Below are positions 8,015 through 16,110 of a stretch of DNA of 64,000 nt, one piece after another; positions within the stretch are counted from its first letter, which is position 1, and each line of letters starts with the position of its first letter. The notes under the pieces are model-generated. The model did no database searches. It saw only the letters and a list, made by a program, of their open reading frames with translations, and was not told the DNA's origin. The stretch comes from Martinezella tropici (lineage in GTDB: Bacteria; Pseudomonadota; Alphaproteobacteria; Rhizobiales; Rhizobiaceae): the NCBI GenBank assembly GCA_000799755.1, contig JUHI01000006.1, positions 309,705 to 373,704 on the forward strand, given 5' to 3'. A program made the position numbers and the translations under genes.

Positions 8015-8026
8015 CGCTCAATCGCA

Positions 8027-9586
8027 TCAGAAGGAATTGACGATCCCGCCACCCGTACGCATCTGCTGAACCATGATGTGGGCATGATAATGCATGGCGC
8101 ACTTGATGGCGTAGATCTGCAAAACCACAGGGGAGCGCCGGTGCCGCAGGAGATTGAAAAGGCGCGCGCGATAGACGGCACGCAGATCCGCCTCCTTAAC
8201 GCGCCGCATCAAGCGAACGAAAATCCCCACAGCCTCGAACGCCCATGTCGCATTGAGGGCGATCAGACGCAGCGGATGCCGGCGCAGGTGGCGTAAGCGC
8301 GTACTTTCCGGTTCGATGCGGGCATCGATGTAGAGTGCGTCCAGCCGATCGAAATAGGCGGCGGGCTGATGCAGATCGCCAAGCACGGAAAGATATCCGT
8401 CGCGCAAGGTTTCACGCGAAAGGTTGAGCGGAATGACGTTGGTGCCGTAGGCGGGCGGATCGTCGTGATCGAGCCTGCCCTCCTTGGCGAGGCGCGTATA
8501 GAGCGGCGTCTTCGGGATCGCCGCCAGCATGCCGATCATCGCGTTGACGATGCGCGCATCCCTAATGAAGACGCGCTGCGCATCGAAGATGGTCGCATCA
8601 TCGCTGTCGAAGCCCAGGATCATGCCGCACCAGACTTCCATGCCGGTCTTTTGGATCGCGTGGATCTTGTCCAGCATCGTCCCGCCCTTGCGCAGGTTCT
8701 GCAGCTTCTTGGTTTCACGCAGCGCTTCCTCGTTCGGCGTCTCGATGCCGATGAAGACGGTGCGGATATTGGCGTCGACCATCAGCTGCATCAGTTCGGC
8801 ATCGTCAGCCAGATCGATCGACGCTTCCGTCAGGAACGTCATCGGATAATGATGGCGCTCCTGCCAGGCGACGACATCGCGCAGGACTTCCTTGATGGCC
8901 TTCTTGTTGCCGATCAGATTATCGTCGACGATGAAGGCCGTATCCATTCCGGATGCGAGCAGGGCCTCCATCTCGGCGATGATCTGAACACTGGTCTTGA
9001 TACGGGGCTTGCGGCCGAAGACCACGATGATATCGCAGAAATCGCAGGTGAAAGGACAGCCCCGCGAGAACTGGATGCTGCCGACCGCATAGTCATCCAT
9101 CTTCAGGAGATCGAAGCGCGGGACAGGCACCGTGCTCATATCCGTCCTGTCGGACTGCTCGTAGCGCCGAGCGTGACGACCCTCCTGCCATTCAGCCAGG
9201 AATTTGGGCCAGGTCTCCTCCGCCTCGCCGATGAAGGAGACATCGACGAGGTTGCCGAAATATTCCTCCTTGACCGTGACCCAAGGTCCGCCGACGACGG
9301 TGAAACAGTTGCGCCGTTTGAGCTCGGTCAGGATTTCCGTCATTCGGAAGCGCTGGACGATCATACCCGTCAGCGCAACGATGTCGGCCTTCTCGCAAAG
9401 GCCGTAATCTATCGGCTCGATATTCTCATCCACCAGGGTGACGGTATGTTCCGCTGGCGTCAGCGCCGCAAGCAGGGGCAGGCAGGCCACCGGAAGATTG
9501 GCCTTCACATCGAACAGCGGCAGAGCGTGCTCCATGCCCCAGTAAGAGGTTTCGAAACGCGGATTGATGATGACGATATGAGCCAT
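8027..9586 (-). CDS. B12-binding domain radical SAM protein, HpnP-like
   Basis: A 519-residue enzyme. Residues 1-140 form a cobalamin-binding Rossmann domain ('IVIINPRFETSYWG', 'ADIVALTGMIVQRFRM', 'VVGGPWVT', 'FIGEAEETWP'). The radical SAM core starts with the CxxxCxxC cluster motif CPFTCDFCD near residues 176-183, after 'QFSRG'. The C-terminal part ('MLAAIPKTPLYTRLAKEGRL', 'NVIPLNLSRETL') looks like the DUF4070 region found in hopanoid C-2 methylase HpnP and relatives. No other hopanoid genes are nearby, so methylation of a hopanoid is only one possibility. No obvious signal peptide is present. The gene stands alone on the minus strand. Confidence 0.82.
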   Translation of the reverse strand: MAHIVIINPRFETSYWGMEHALPLFDVKANLPVACLPLLAALTPAEHTVTLVDENIEPIDYGLCEKADIVALTGMIVQRFRMTEILTELKRRNCFTVVGGPWVTVKEEYFGNLVDVSFIGEAEETWPKFLAEWQEGRHARRYEQSDRTDMSTVPVPRFDLLKMDDYAVGSIQFSRGCPFTCDFCDIIVVFGRKPRIKTSVQIIAEMEALLASGMDTAFIVDDNLIGNKKAIKEVLRDVVAWQERHHYPMTFLTEASIDLADDAELMQLMVDANIRTVFIGIETPNEEALRETKKLQNLRKGGTMLDKIHAIQKTGMEVWCGMILGFDSDDATIFDAQRVFIRDARIVNAMIGMLAAIPKTPLYTRLAKEGRLDHDDPPAYGTNVIPLNLSRETLRDGYLSVLGDLHQPAAYFDRLDALYIDARIEPESTRLRHLRRHPLRLIALNATWAFEAVGIFVRLMRRVKEADLRAVYRARLFNLLRHRRSPVVLQIYAIKCAMHYHAHIMVQQMRTGGGIVNSF

Positions 9587-9869
9587 TGAATATGCCGCTC
9601 CATGACGTGAGGATCTGGTTCGGTATTGCTTTGAGCTTGCGTGTCATTCGTCGCTGCTTGCGTTCGCCTCATGGCTTGGCAGCAGGTCTTTCAGCATCGA
9701 GGCGGATGTCTTAGCAGCCCTATATGAGCTCAGGATTAAATTCCAGGTGGCGCGGTGGCTGGCGGCGGCCCGTAGCCCAATGGCCGCCGGCACCGGGCAA
9801 ACCTCGCTCGTCCGTTGTTGGATCAGGCGACAGCCTGTAGAGTGGAACGGCACCTTGGAGATTGGGAAT

Positions 9870-10307
9870 ATGGCTCTCAAGCGAATGGACAACGTGGGAA
9901 TCGTCGTCGAGGATCTCGGAGGCGCGATTGATTTCTTTCGCGAACTTGGCCTCGAGCTCGAAGGACAGGCCACGATCGAAGGGGAATGGGCCGGACGCAT
10001 AACGGGCCTCGGCGATCAGCGTGTCGAGATCGCCATGATGCGCACGCCGGACGGCCACAGCCGGATCGAGCTCTCCCGCTTCCTCAGGCCGCCTGTCATC
10101 GCGGATCACCGGAACGCCCCGGTCAACGCCCTAGGCTACCTCCGTGTCATGTTCGCGGTGGACGACATCGACGAGACACTTGAACGGCTCCGCAGGCACG
10201 GCGCACAGCTCGCGGGCGAAGTCGTCCAGTATGAGGATGCGTATCGGCTCTGTTACATCCGTGGGCCGGAAGGGGTTCTCATCGGACTAGCACAGGAACT
10301 CGGCTGA
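9870..10307 (+). CDS. VOC (glyoxalase/dioxygenase superfamily) protein
   Basis: A 145-residue protein with the paired beta-alpha-beta-beta-beta modules of the vicinal oxygen chelate fold: 'MDNVGIVVEDLGGAIDFFRELG' at the N-terminus and 'VMFAVDDIDETLERLRRHGA' in the second half, ending with 'YIRGPEGVLIGLAQELG'. Metal-binding candidates include the terminal glutamate-containing motif. The open frame begins at 9747, but the ATG at 9870 starts right at the conserved domain and has a TTGGGA sequence a few bases upstream. Substrate unknown. A short palindrome (10312-10326) lies just after the stop. Confidence 0.82.
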   Translation: MALKRMDNVGIVVEDLGGAIDFFRELGLELEGQATIEGEWAGRITGLGDQRVEIAMMRTPDGHSRIELSRFLRPPVIADHRNAPVNALGYLRVMFAVDDIDETLERLRRHGAQLAGEVVQYEDAYRLCYIRGPEGVLIGLAQELG

Positions 10308-10599
10308 GCACGGCTGATCATCAGCCTGGACCCGCTGCCCCGCGAAACAGCTGTCAGTCGCAGACAGGGCCTTCTGCCGAAGCCCTGGAGAACCAACCGT
10401 CGCAGGGGTGTTGATCTACTCAAGGTATGGAACGGCATCTGGCACGGACATATGTGGCCCGTGGATCGCGCGGAACAACATTTTCGGGCAACAATGTCGA
10501 AATCATCCCGATGCAATCGTCTTTATTCCAGACATGCCGCGAAAGGTGACCACCCGATCCTTCGCGTCGTGGGCTGAACCGGATGAAGGGAGCTGCAAA

Positions 10600-11799
10600 A
10601 TGAGTTCGTCCTATCGTTGGGTGATTGTCGGCGCCGGCGCGTTGATGACCTGCGTCGCGCTCGGCGCGATGTTTTCCTTGGCGATCTTCCAGGTGCCGAT
10701 CGCTGCCGATACAGGCTGGTCGCATGCCGGCATCGCCGCCGCCATGACGCTTAATTTCCTTACCATGGGCTTCGGCGCCTTCGCCTGGGGCGCTGCAAGC
10801 GATCGCTTCGGCGTCCGCATCGTGGTGATAGCAGGCGCCCTGCTGCTCGGGCTTGCGCTTGTCCTGGCGAGCCGGGCGGGTTCGCTTCTGCAATTTCAGC
10901 TGACCTATGGCATCCTTGTCGGCCTTGCCGCCAGCGCCTTCTTCGCGCCGATGATCGCCGCGACAACCGCATGGTTCGACGAGGGCAGAAGTCTCGCGGT
11001 ATCGCTGGTATCGGCCGGCATGGGCGTCGCTCCGATGACGGTGTCGCCCTTCGCCCGCTATCTGATTTCGGCCTATGACTGGCGCTTGGCCATGCTCGTC
11101 ATCGGCATCATGGCGTGGGTTCTGCTCATACCGGCGGCACTCTTGGTGCGGCAGGCGCCCGTTCTTGCCGAAGCCTCGGGAGCGGACGGACAAAGGGAAG
11201 AACAAAACCTGCCGCTTGGCCGTATCTTCCGTTCACCGCAATTCCTCGTCCTCGGCGCGACCTTCTTTGCCTGCTGCGCCGCTCATTCCGGCCCGATCTT
11301 CCACATGGTCAGCTACGCCACCATCTGCGGCGTGGGACCGATGGCCGCCGTCAGCATCTATAGCGTCGAAGGGCTCGCCGGCCTCGGCGGCCGGCTTCTC
11401 TACGGAACGCTGGCTGATCGGCTCGGCGTCAAGCCGGTGCTAGTCGCCGGCCTTCTGGTGCAGGCGGCAGCACTCGCTACCTATCTCCTGGTCAGCGAAC
11501 TCGGCGAGTTCTATGCGCTGGCGGTCGTCTTCGGCAGCGCCTATGGCGGCGTCATGCCTCTTTATGCCGTGCTGGCGCGCGAATATTTCGGGCCTCGCGT
11601 CATCGGTACCGTCTTCGGCGCGGCATCGATGCTCTCGAGCATCGGCATGGCAGCCGGACCTTTGATCGGCGGCTGGATATTCGATACCTTCGCCAATTAT
11701 TCCTGGCTCTTCATCGGCTCGTCCATGGTGGGGCTCGGGGCAGCCGCCATCGCGCTTGCCTTTCCGCCGATGCGGCGCCTGCGGCTACAAGCGGCCTGA
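10600..11799 (+). CDS. MFS transporter, oxalate/formate antiporter (MCT-like) type
   Basis: A 399-residue protein with about twelve hydrophobic segments. Family features include 'WGAASDRFGVRIVV' after TM2, 'STFARYL'-like residues in the middle and 'YGTLADRLGVKPVLVAG' in the second half, consistent with the OFA/MCT branch of the major facilitator superfamily, which carries monocarboxylates. The frame is open from 10408, but the ATG at 10600 is preceded by GAAGGGAG at the right spacing and starts directly before TM1. No enzyme gene is adjacent, so the substrate is not identified. Confidence 0.85.
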   Translation: MSSSYRWVIVGAGALMTCVALGAMFSLAIFQVPIAADTGWSHAGIAAAMTLNFLTMGFGAFAWGAASDRFGVRIVVIAGALLLGLALVLASRAGSLLQFQLTYGILVGLAASAFFAPMIAATTAWFDEGRSLAVSLVSAGMGVAPMTVSPFARYLISAYDWRLAMLVIGIMAWVLLIPAALLVRQAPVLAEASGADGQREEQNLPLGRIFRSPQFLVLGATFFACCAAHSGPIFHMVSYATICGVGPMAAVSIYSVEGLAGLGGRLLYGTLADRLGVKPVLVAGLLVQAAALATYLLVSELGEFYALAVVFGSAYGGVMPLYAVLAREYFGPRVIGTVFGAASMLSSIGMAAGPLIGGWIFDTFANYSWLFIGSSMVGLGAAAIALAFPPMRRLRLQAA

Positions 11800-12169
11800 A
11801 ACAGGCATGAAAGGCTCCGGAATCACATCAGCAAACGGTAGCGGACGCGTCATGTTTCCCCGCTCCCGGCACGGCTTTTGCCGGTGCCGGACCGTCGTTG
11901 CGATACCGGTCGAAGACATATGCGTATTTCTTGATACTTACACACAGATTTCCATGAGCCGCACCGGTTGCAGGCATTGCAATTTTCAATTTTTAGCGAA
12001 AACTCGCTCGTGCATCAGGTGCGTGATCTCCTGGGGGAGGAAATCAGGAGAGCATCCACTGGCGCGACTTTCCGCGCCCATCGGCGGGAAAGTCCTGCGT
12101 AATGTCATTAAGGGGGACATGACACGGGTCTTTTGACCATGTCCCTGGTGCAATTGGGAGGACTGATTA
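11800..12169. other. Long hairpin-rich leader of the MHS transporter gene
   Basis: This 370-bp gap contains no convincing gene. It holds at least four stable stem-loops: 11866-11890 (CCGGCACGGC against GCC-G-GTGCCGG, loop TTTT), 12027-12051 (TCTCCTG against CAGGAGA), 12066-12094 (GACTTTCC-CGCC against GGCGGGAAAGTC, one bulged G, loop CATC) and 12114-12145 (GGGACATG against CATGTCCC). The last ends about ten bases before the GGGAGG ribosome-binding site of the next gene. The first may terminate the upstream MFS gene. The rest suggest a structured 5' untranslated region. Confidence 0.5.
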
Positions 12170-14053
12170 ATGGCAACCACGTCCGTGGCCGAGACGAATG
12201 GTCAAGGCATGACCAGGGAAGAGAAGAAGGTCATCTTCGCCTCCTCCCTCGGGACCGTGTTCGAATGGTACGACTTCTACCTTTATGGATCTCTGGCCGC
12301 CTTCATCGGCGCGACCTTTTTCAGCGACTATCCTGAAGCAACCCGCAACATTTTCGCATTGCTCGCTTTCGCAGCAGGCTTCCTGGTCCGGCCGTTCGGC
12401 GCGCTGGTTTTCGGACGGATCGGCGATCTCGTCGGCCGCAAATATACCTTCCTGGTCACGATCCTCATCATGGGCTTGTCGACATTCCTGGTGGGTATCC
12501 TGCCCGGCTCGGCGAGCTGGGGTCTCGCAGCCCCGGTCATTCTGATCATACTGCGCATGCTGCAGGGCCTGGCCCTCGGCGGCGAGTATGGCGGTGCTGC
12601 GACCTATGTCGCCGAACATGCGCCCAATAATCGGCGTGGCTTCTACACCTCCTGGATCCAGACGACGGCAACGCTCGGGCTGTTCCTGTCGCTGATCGTG
12701 ATCCTGGTGGTACAGAACTGGCTGGGCAAGGACGCGTTTGCCGCATGGGGATGGCGTATCCCGTTCATCCTGTCCTTCATCCTCCTCGGCATTTCCGTCT
12801 GGATCCGGCTATCCCTTAGTGAATCGCCGGCCTTCAAGAAAATGAAGGAAGAGGGCAAGGGCTCCAAAGCGCCGCTTTCCGAAGCCTTCGGTCAGTGGAA
12901 GAATGCAAGGATCGCCCTGATCGCACTGCTTGGCCTTACCGCCGGTCAGGCTGTTGTCTGGTATGCGGGCCAGTTCTATTCGCTGTTCTTCCTACAGAAC
13001 GTGCTGAAGGTCGACGGCCAGTCCGTCAACATCATGATCGCTATCGCGCTCCTGATCGGCAGCGGCTTCTTCGTGTTCTTCGGCTGGCTTTCCGACAAGA
13101 TCGGCCGCAAGCCGATCATCATGGCCGGACTTGCCCTGGCAATCCTGACCTACTTCCCGCTGTTCAAGGCGTTGACCAACGCGGCAAACCCGGCACTCGC
13201 CCAAGCCGAACAAACGGTCCGGGCCACAGTGACGGCAGCTCCTGGCGATTGCACATTCCAGTTCAATCCTGTGGGAACGGCCAAGTTCAACAACTCGTGC
13301 GACATTGCCACGTCCTTCCTCTCGAGGACGTCCGTGCCCTATACGGTTGCCGAAGGTCCGGCAGGCCAGCCAGCAACCATCAAGGTCGGCGACGCAACGA
13401 TAACGTCGTACGACGCAGCGGCGGCCGGCGCCGGCGCAGCGGCCAAGAGCGCAGCATTCACGCATGACATGAACCTCGCCCTGCAGAAGGCCGGTTTCCC
13501 GCTGGCACGCGATCCGGCCAAGGTACCGGACGCGAAGCTCGATGCCTTCATCGCCGCCAACCCCGAACTCGGGCTAAACGCGGCAACTGTGCGGGCGGGC
13601 GACAAGACCGTCACCCCGGTCGCGGATCTCGTCAAGGCGAAGCTTCTGACGGCGGATCAAGCTGGTGGCGCCACCGATATGCCGGTCTACACCATCGCCA
13701 ATGGCGGTGCCTTCAAGATGGTTGCCGATCCCGCGGCTATCAATTGGCCGCTGACCATCCTGATCCTGACGATCCTCGTGATCTACGTGACCATGGTCTA
13801 CGGACCGATCGCCGCGATCCTGGTGGAGATGTTCCCGACCCGCATCCGCTATACCGGCATGTCGCTGCCATATCATATCGGCAACGGCTGGTTCGGCGGC
13901 CTGCTTCCGGCAACGGTCTTCGCCATGAGTGCTGCCAAGGGCGATATCTACTATGGCCTTTGGTATCCGATCGCGATTGCCGCGATGACCCTCGTCATCG
14001 GCCTTATCTTCGTTCGCGAAACCAAGGGTGTCGATCTGAACAGCATCAAGTAA
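12170..14053 (+). CDS. MFS transporter of the metabolite:H+ symporter (MHS) family with a large inserted loop
   Basis: A 627-residue transporter. The N-terminal 'GTVFEWYDFYLYG' and the loop motifs 'GRIGDLVGRKYTF' and 'LQGLALGGEYGGA' identify the MHS family of dicarboxylate, ketoglutarate and betaine symporters, and 'GWLSDKIGRKPIIMAG' marks the second half. Usual members have 430-450 residues. Here about 185 extra residues (roughly 335-520) are inserted before 'INWPLTILILTIL'. The insert is Ala/Thr-rich with two cysteines near 360 and 376. The last segments follow with 'MFPTRIRYTGMSL'. Start ATG 12170 has GGGAGG upstream. A strong terminator follows the stop. Confidence 0.88.
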   Translation: MATTSVAETNGQGMTREEKKVIFASSLGTVFEWYDFYLYGSLAAFIGATFFSDYPEATRNIFALLAFAAGFLVRPFGALVFGRIGDLVGRKYTFLVTILIMGLSTFLVGILPGSASWGLAAPVILIILRMLQGLALGGEYGGAATYVAEHAPNNRRGFYTSWIQTTATLGLFLSLIVILVVQNWLGKDAFAAWGWRIPFILSFILLGISVWIRLSLSESPAFKKMKEEGKGSKAPLSEAFGQWKNARIALIALLGLTAGQAVVWYAGQFYSLFFLQNVLKVDGQSVNIMIAIALLIGSGFFVFFGWLSDKIGRKPIIMAGLALAILTYFPLFKALTNAANPALAQAEQTVRATVTAAPGDCTFQFNPVGTAKFNNSCDIATSFLSRTSVPYTVAEGPAGQPATIKVGDATITSYDAAAAGAGAAAKSAAFTHDMNLALQKAGFPLARDPAKVPDAKLDAFIAANPELGLNAATVRAGDKTVTPVADLVKAKLLTADQAGGATDMPVYTIANGGAFKMVADPAAINWPLTILILTILVIYVTMVYGPIAAILVEMFPTRIRYTGMSLPYHIGNGWFGGLLPATVFAMSAAKGDIYYGLWYPIAIAAMTLVIGLIFVRETKGVDLNSIK

Positions 14054-14063
14054 CAGCTTAAAG

Positions 14064-14097
14064 GCCCGGCGTTCAGAAACGGTACGCCGGGCTTTTT
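14064..14097 (+). terminator. Rho-independent terminator
   Basis: GCCCGGCGT (14064-14072) pairs perfectly with ACGCCGGGC (14084-14092) around an 11-base loop. The stem is followed at once by TTTTTCTT. It begins 10 bp after the stop codon of the MHS transporter gene. Confidence 0.92.
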
Positions 14098-14142
14098 CTT
14101 TGCCTTGATTCAGTCGCCTCCTGATGATCAAAGCGTGGGCTC

Positions 14143-14292
14143 TCAGCTTCCACAAAGAGCATGCAGCAATAGCAAAAGGGAAAGCAGCACCATCAGGCTT
14201 GCCAGGAAATGCTGCAGGATCGACCAGATGCGTTTGGTTACAGCGCGACTGGGTCGCGTTGCAAGGGAGGCAAGGTAGAGCACTGTGTCCAT
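14143..14292 (-). CDS. Small hydrophobic protein (49 residues)
   Basis: An open frame of 49 codons on the minus strand, starting with ATG at 14292. AGGAG lies five bases upstream of the start (on the minus strand), a strong ribosome-binding site. The protein has a basic N-terminal half (about residues 13-22, with 'RPSRAVTKRIW') and a hydrophobic C-terminal helix rich in leucine (about residues 28-46, 'FLASLMVLLSLLLLLHA'), which fits a single-pass inner-membrane peptide. It is convergent with the MHS transporter and its terminator. I recognise no family. The ribosome-binding site and the membrane pattern are the support. Confidence 0.5.
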   Translation of the reverse strand: MDTVLYLASLATRPSRAVTKRIWSILQHFLASLMVLLSLLLLLHALCGS

Positions 14293-14625
14293 GAAAACTC
14301 CTGGCGCATATCTGCACGCGCGACACGAACGCTGTTGCCGCGACAGAAATTCTTGATATTTAATGGTTTTATATTGTCTATAAAATTAGTAGATTAAAGA
14401 AAGAGTTTTCCGGTTCGCCGGATATTTCGGACAAATTAAACTCAGGGCGACATCATCGGAGATCGCTCATCTGAGCTCGTCGCCGACCTCATCGAGACGA
14501 GTACCAAACCGAAACGAAACCAGATAAAAATATATTCTATAGAATAAGTAAACAAAGAAAGGCCTGTCCTTGTGATCGGCCGGTAGTGGCTTACGAGTAT
14601 CGCAACGATCATCGAACCCTTGCTC
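14293..14625. other. AT-rich intergenic region upstream of the ABC operon
   Basis: This 333-bp region between the small-protein gene and the ABC ATPase gene is much more AT-rich than its surroundings. I see no gene in it. It contains a short hairpin with loop TTCG (14409-14422) and the palindrome at 14533-14546. It most likely holds both divergent promoters. Confidence 0.5.
14533..14546. promoter_or_regulatory. Perfect 14-bp palindrome upstream of the ABC importer
   Basis: TATTCTATAGAATA is a perfect palindrome, 80 bp before the ATPase start codon, in AT-rich sequence. Size and position fit a dimeric repressor site. No local repressor gene is adjacent on this side; the GlxA-type gene lies after the permease. 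Confidence 0.4.
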
Positions 14626-16110
14626 ATGACCTTGCTGGATGCCCAAAATCTCTCGCTTGCTTTCGGCTCGACACAGGCTTTGGCGGGAGCATCGCTGACC
14701 GTCGATCGCGGCGAGGTCGTCGCGCTGATGGGCGCGAATGGCGCAGGCAAGTCGACGCTGGTGAAGATTCTTTCCGGCATTCACCATGCCGATTCTGGCA
14801 GGATCATATGGAACGGCGATGATTATCGCCCCGAACACCCGGCCGAGGCAACCGCGCGGGGCATCGTCACCGTCCATCAATCGACCGACGTCGTCGGTGT
14901 GGCCGGTCTCTCCGTCGCGGACGCGCTGCTGCTCAACCAATTCGTTGACGGGCGCCAAGCCTTCTTTCTTTCAAGACGTTCGGTGCGGCGAAAGGCGGAA
15001 ACCATCCTGTCGGAGACCGGTTTCGACCTGCCGCTCGACCGGGATTTTGGCGATCTCGGCATTGCAGACCGGCAGATGGTTGCCATTGCACGCGCCCTCT
15101 CCAACAACGCGCAGCTGTTGATCCTCGACGAGCCCACTGCAAGCCTCTCGGCGCGCGAAACGGCCCGCCTCTATGATATTGTTCGCCGGCTGAAAGCCCG
15201 CGGTCTCGGCATTCTCTATATTTCGCACCGCACAGCGGATCTCGATGCCCTTGCCGATCGTGTGGTCGTCCTGCGCGGCGGCCGCAATGTCGGTGCCTTC
15301 TCGCATCCGATCGACTTCGAGGCCGCCATCGAGACAATGATCGGCCGCTCCATGAAAGCGGCCCGCCCCCATCGCCGCGAACAGTTCGACCAGACCGTAC
15401 TGGAGCTCCGGGCTGCGCGACTGCTTGCCGACAGTCCGCCGATCGATCTCAAGCTCCATGCCGGCGAAGTCGTCGCCATCACCGGCGTTCTCGGCGCCGG
15501 CAAGAGCCGACTTCTGTCGGCTCTCTTCGGCCTCGAACGTTTTGCGGCAGGCGAGGCATTTGTGGATGGCACGGCGTTTCGACCCACCTCGCCTGCCGAT
15601 GCGATCGCGCGGGGCGTCGTCATGGCCGCCGCCGACCGACATCGCTCGTCGCTCATGCCGTCGGACTGGCCGGGGGAGAGCATTGCGGCGACGATCAGCC
15701 TACCACACCTGAAGCATTGGTATCCCTGGAGCTTCCTGTTGTCCGGGCGAGAAAGCCGCGAGGGAGAAAAGGCCATTCGGCGACTCGGCATAAAGGCCCC
15801 TGGCCCCGAGACGTCGGTCTGGTCGCTTTCCGGCGGCAATCAGCAAAAGGTTGTGCTCGCCCGCTGGGAGGCCGAGCCGAGCCGGCTGCTCCTGCTCGAC
15901 GAGCCTTTCCAGGGCGTCGATGTCGGCGCCCGCCAAGACATTATCGCCGCCATCCGCGCCTATACCGACCGCGCCACCTTGATCGCGACATCCGACCCGG
16001 AAGAGGCGCTGGAAGTCGCTGACCGGGTGCTGGTGATGGAACGTCATGGCCTGAAAGATGTCACCGACGCGAAGGCCGATGGTCGACAGAACGAGGAATA
16101 TGCCCGATGA
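14626..16110 (+). CDS. Sugar-type ABC transporter ATP-binding protein (two ABC domains)
   Basis: A 494-residue protein with two nucleotide-binding domains, as in RbsA/XylG/MglA. Domain 1 has Walker A 'GANGAGKST', Walker B 'LLILDEPTASLS' and the family's degenerate signature ('LGIADRQMVAIARAL'). Domain 2 has 'GVLGAGKSR', the full signature 'LSGGNQQKV' and 'LLLLDEPFQGVD'. The start is ATG 14626; a TTG two codons earlier is also in frame, and neither has a strong ribosome-binding site. It overlaps the permease gene by 4 bp. No periplasmic binding protein is adjacent in the window. Confidence 0.92.
   Translation: MTLLDAQNLSLAFGSTQALAGASLTVDRGEVVALMGANGAGKSTLVKILSGIHHADSGRIIWNGDDYRPEHPAEATARGIVTVHQSTDVVGVAGLSVADALLLNQFVDGRQAFFLSRRSVRRKAETILSETGFDLPLDRDFGDLGIADRQMVAIARALSNNAQLLILDEPTASLSARETARLYDIVRRLKARGLGILYISHRTADLDALADRVVVLRGGRNVGAFSHPIDFEAAIETMIGRSMKAARPHRREQFDQTVLELRAARLLADSPPIDLKLHAGEVVAITGVLGAGKSRLLSALFGLERFAAGEAFVDGTAFRPTSPADAIARGVVMAAADRHRSSLMPSDWPGESIAATISLPHLKHWYPWSFLLSGRESREGEKAIRRLGIKAPGPETSVWSLSGGNQQKVVLARWEAEPSRLLLLDEPFQGVDVGARQDIIAAIRAYTDRATLIATSDPEEALEVADRVLVMERHGLKDVTDAKADGRQNEEYAR

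Larger units (their letters stand above)
7636..8026. other. Non-coding region upstream of the DUF1127 gene
   Basis: No supported gene lies in these 391 bp. The AT-rich part contains the inverted repeat at 7773-7800. The part next to the radical SAM gene contains the long stem-loop at 7981-8014. The region probably carries the promoter of the DUF1127 gene and the 3' end of the radical SAM transcript. Confidence 0.5.

Noticed and set aside
8369..9589. A 406-codon open frame on the plus strand
   Set aside because: It lies wholly antisense to the radical SAM gene, whose motifs are unambiguous. The frame is long only because of GC-rich codon bias, and its translation has no domain pattern.
10312..10326. 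GGCTGAT-C-ATCAGCC palindrome after the VOC gene
   Set aside because: A real 15-bp symmetry, but with no loop or T-run and no neighbouring promoter to support a role. Too weak to annotate as an operator or terminator.
10420..11205. A 261-codon minus-strand open frame
   Set aside because: Antisense to the MFS gene. Composition is that of a shadow, rich in Arg, Gly and His.
11756..12136. A 126-codon plus-strand frame in the leader of the MHS gene
   Set aside because: It begins inside the previous gene, lacks a ribosome-binding site and crosses several stable hairpins. I treat the region as non-coding.
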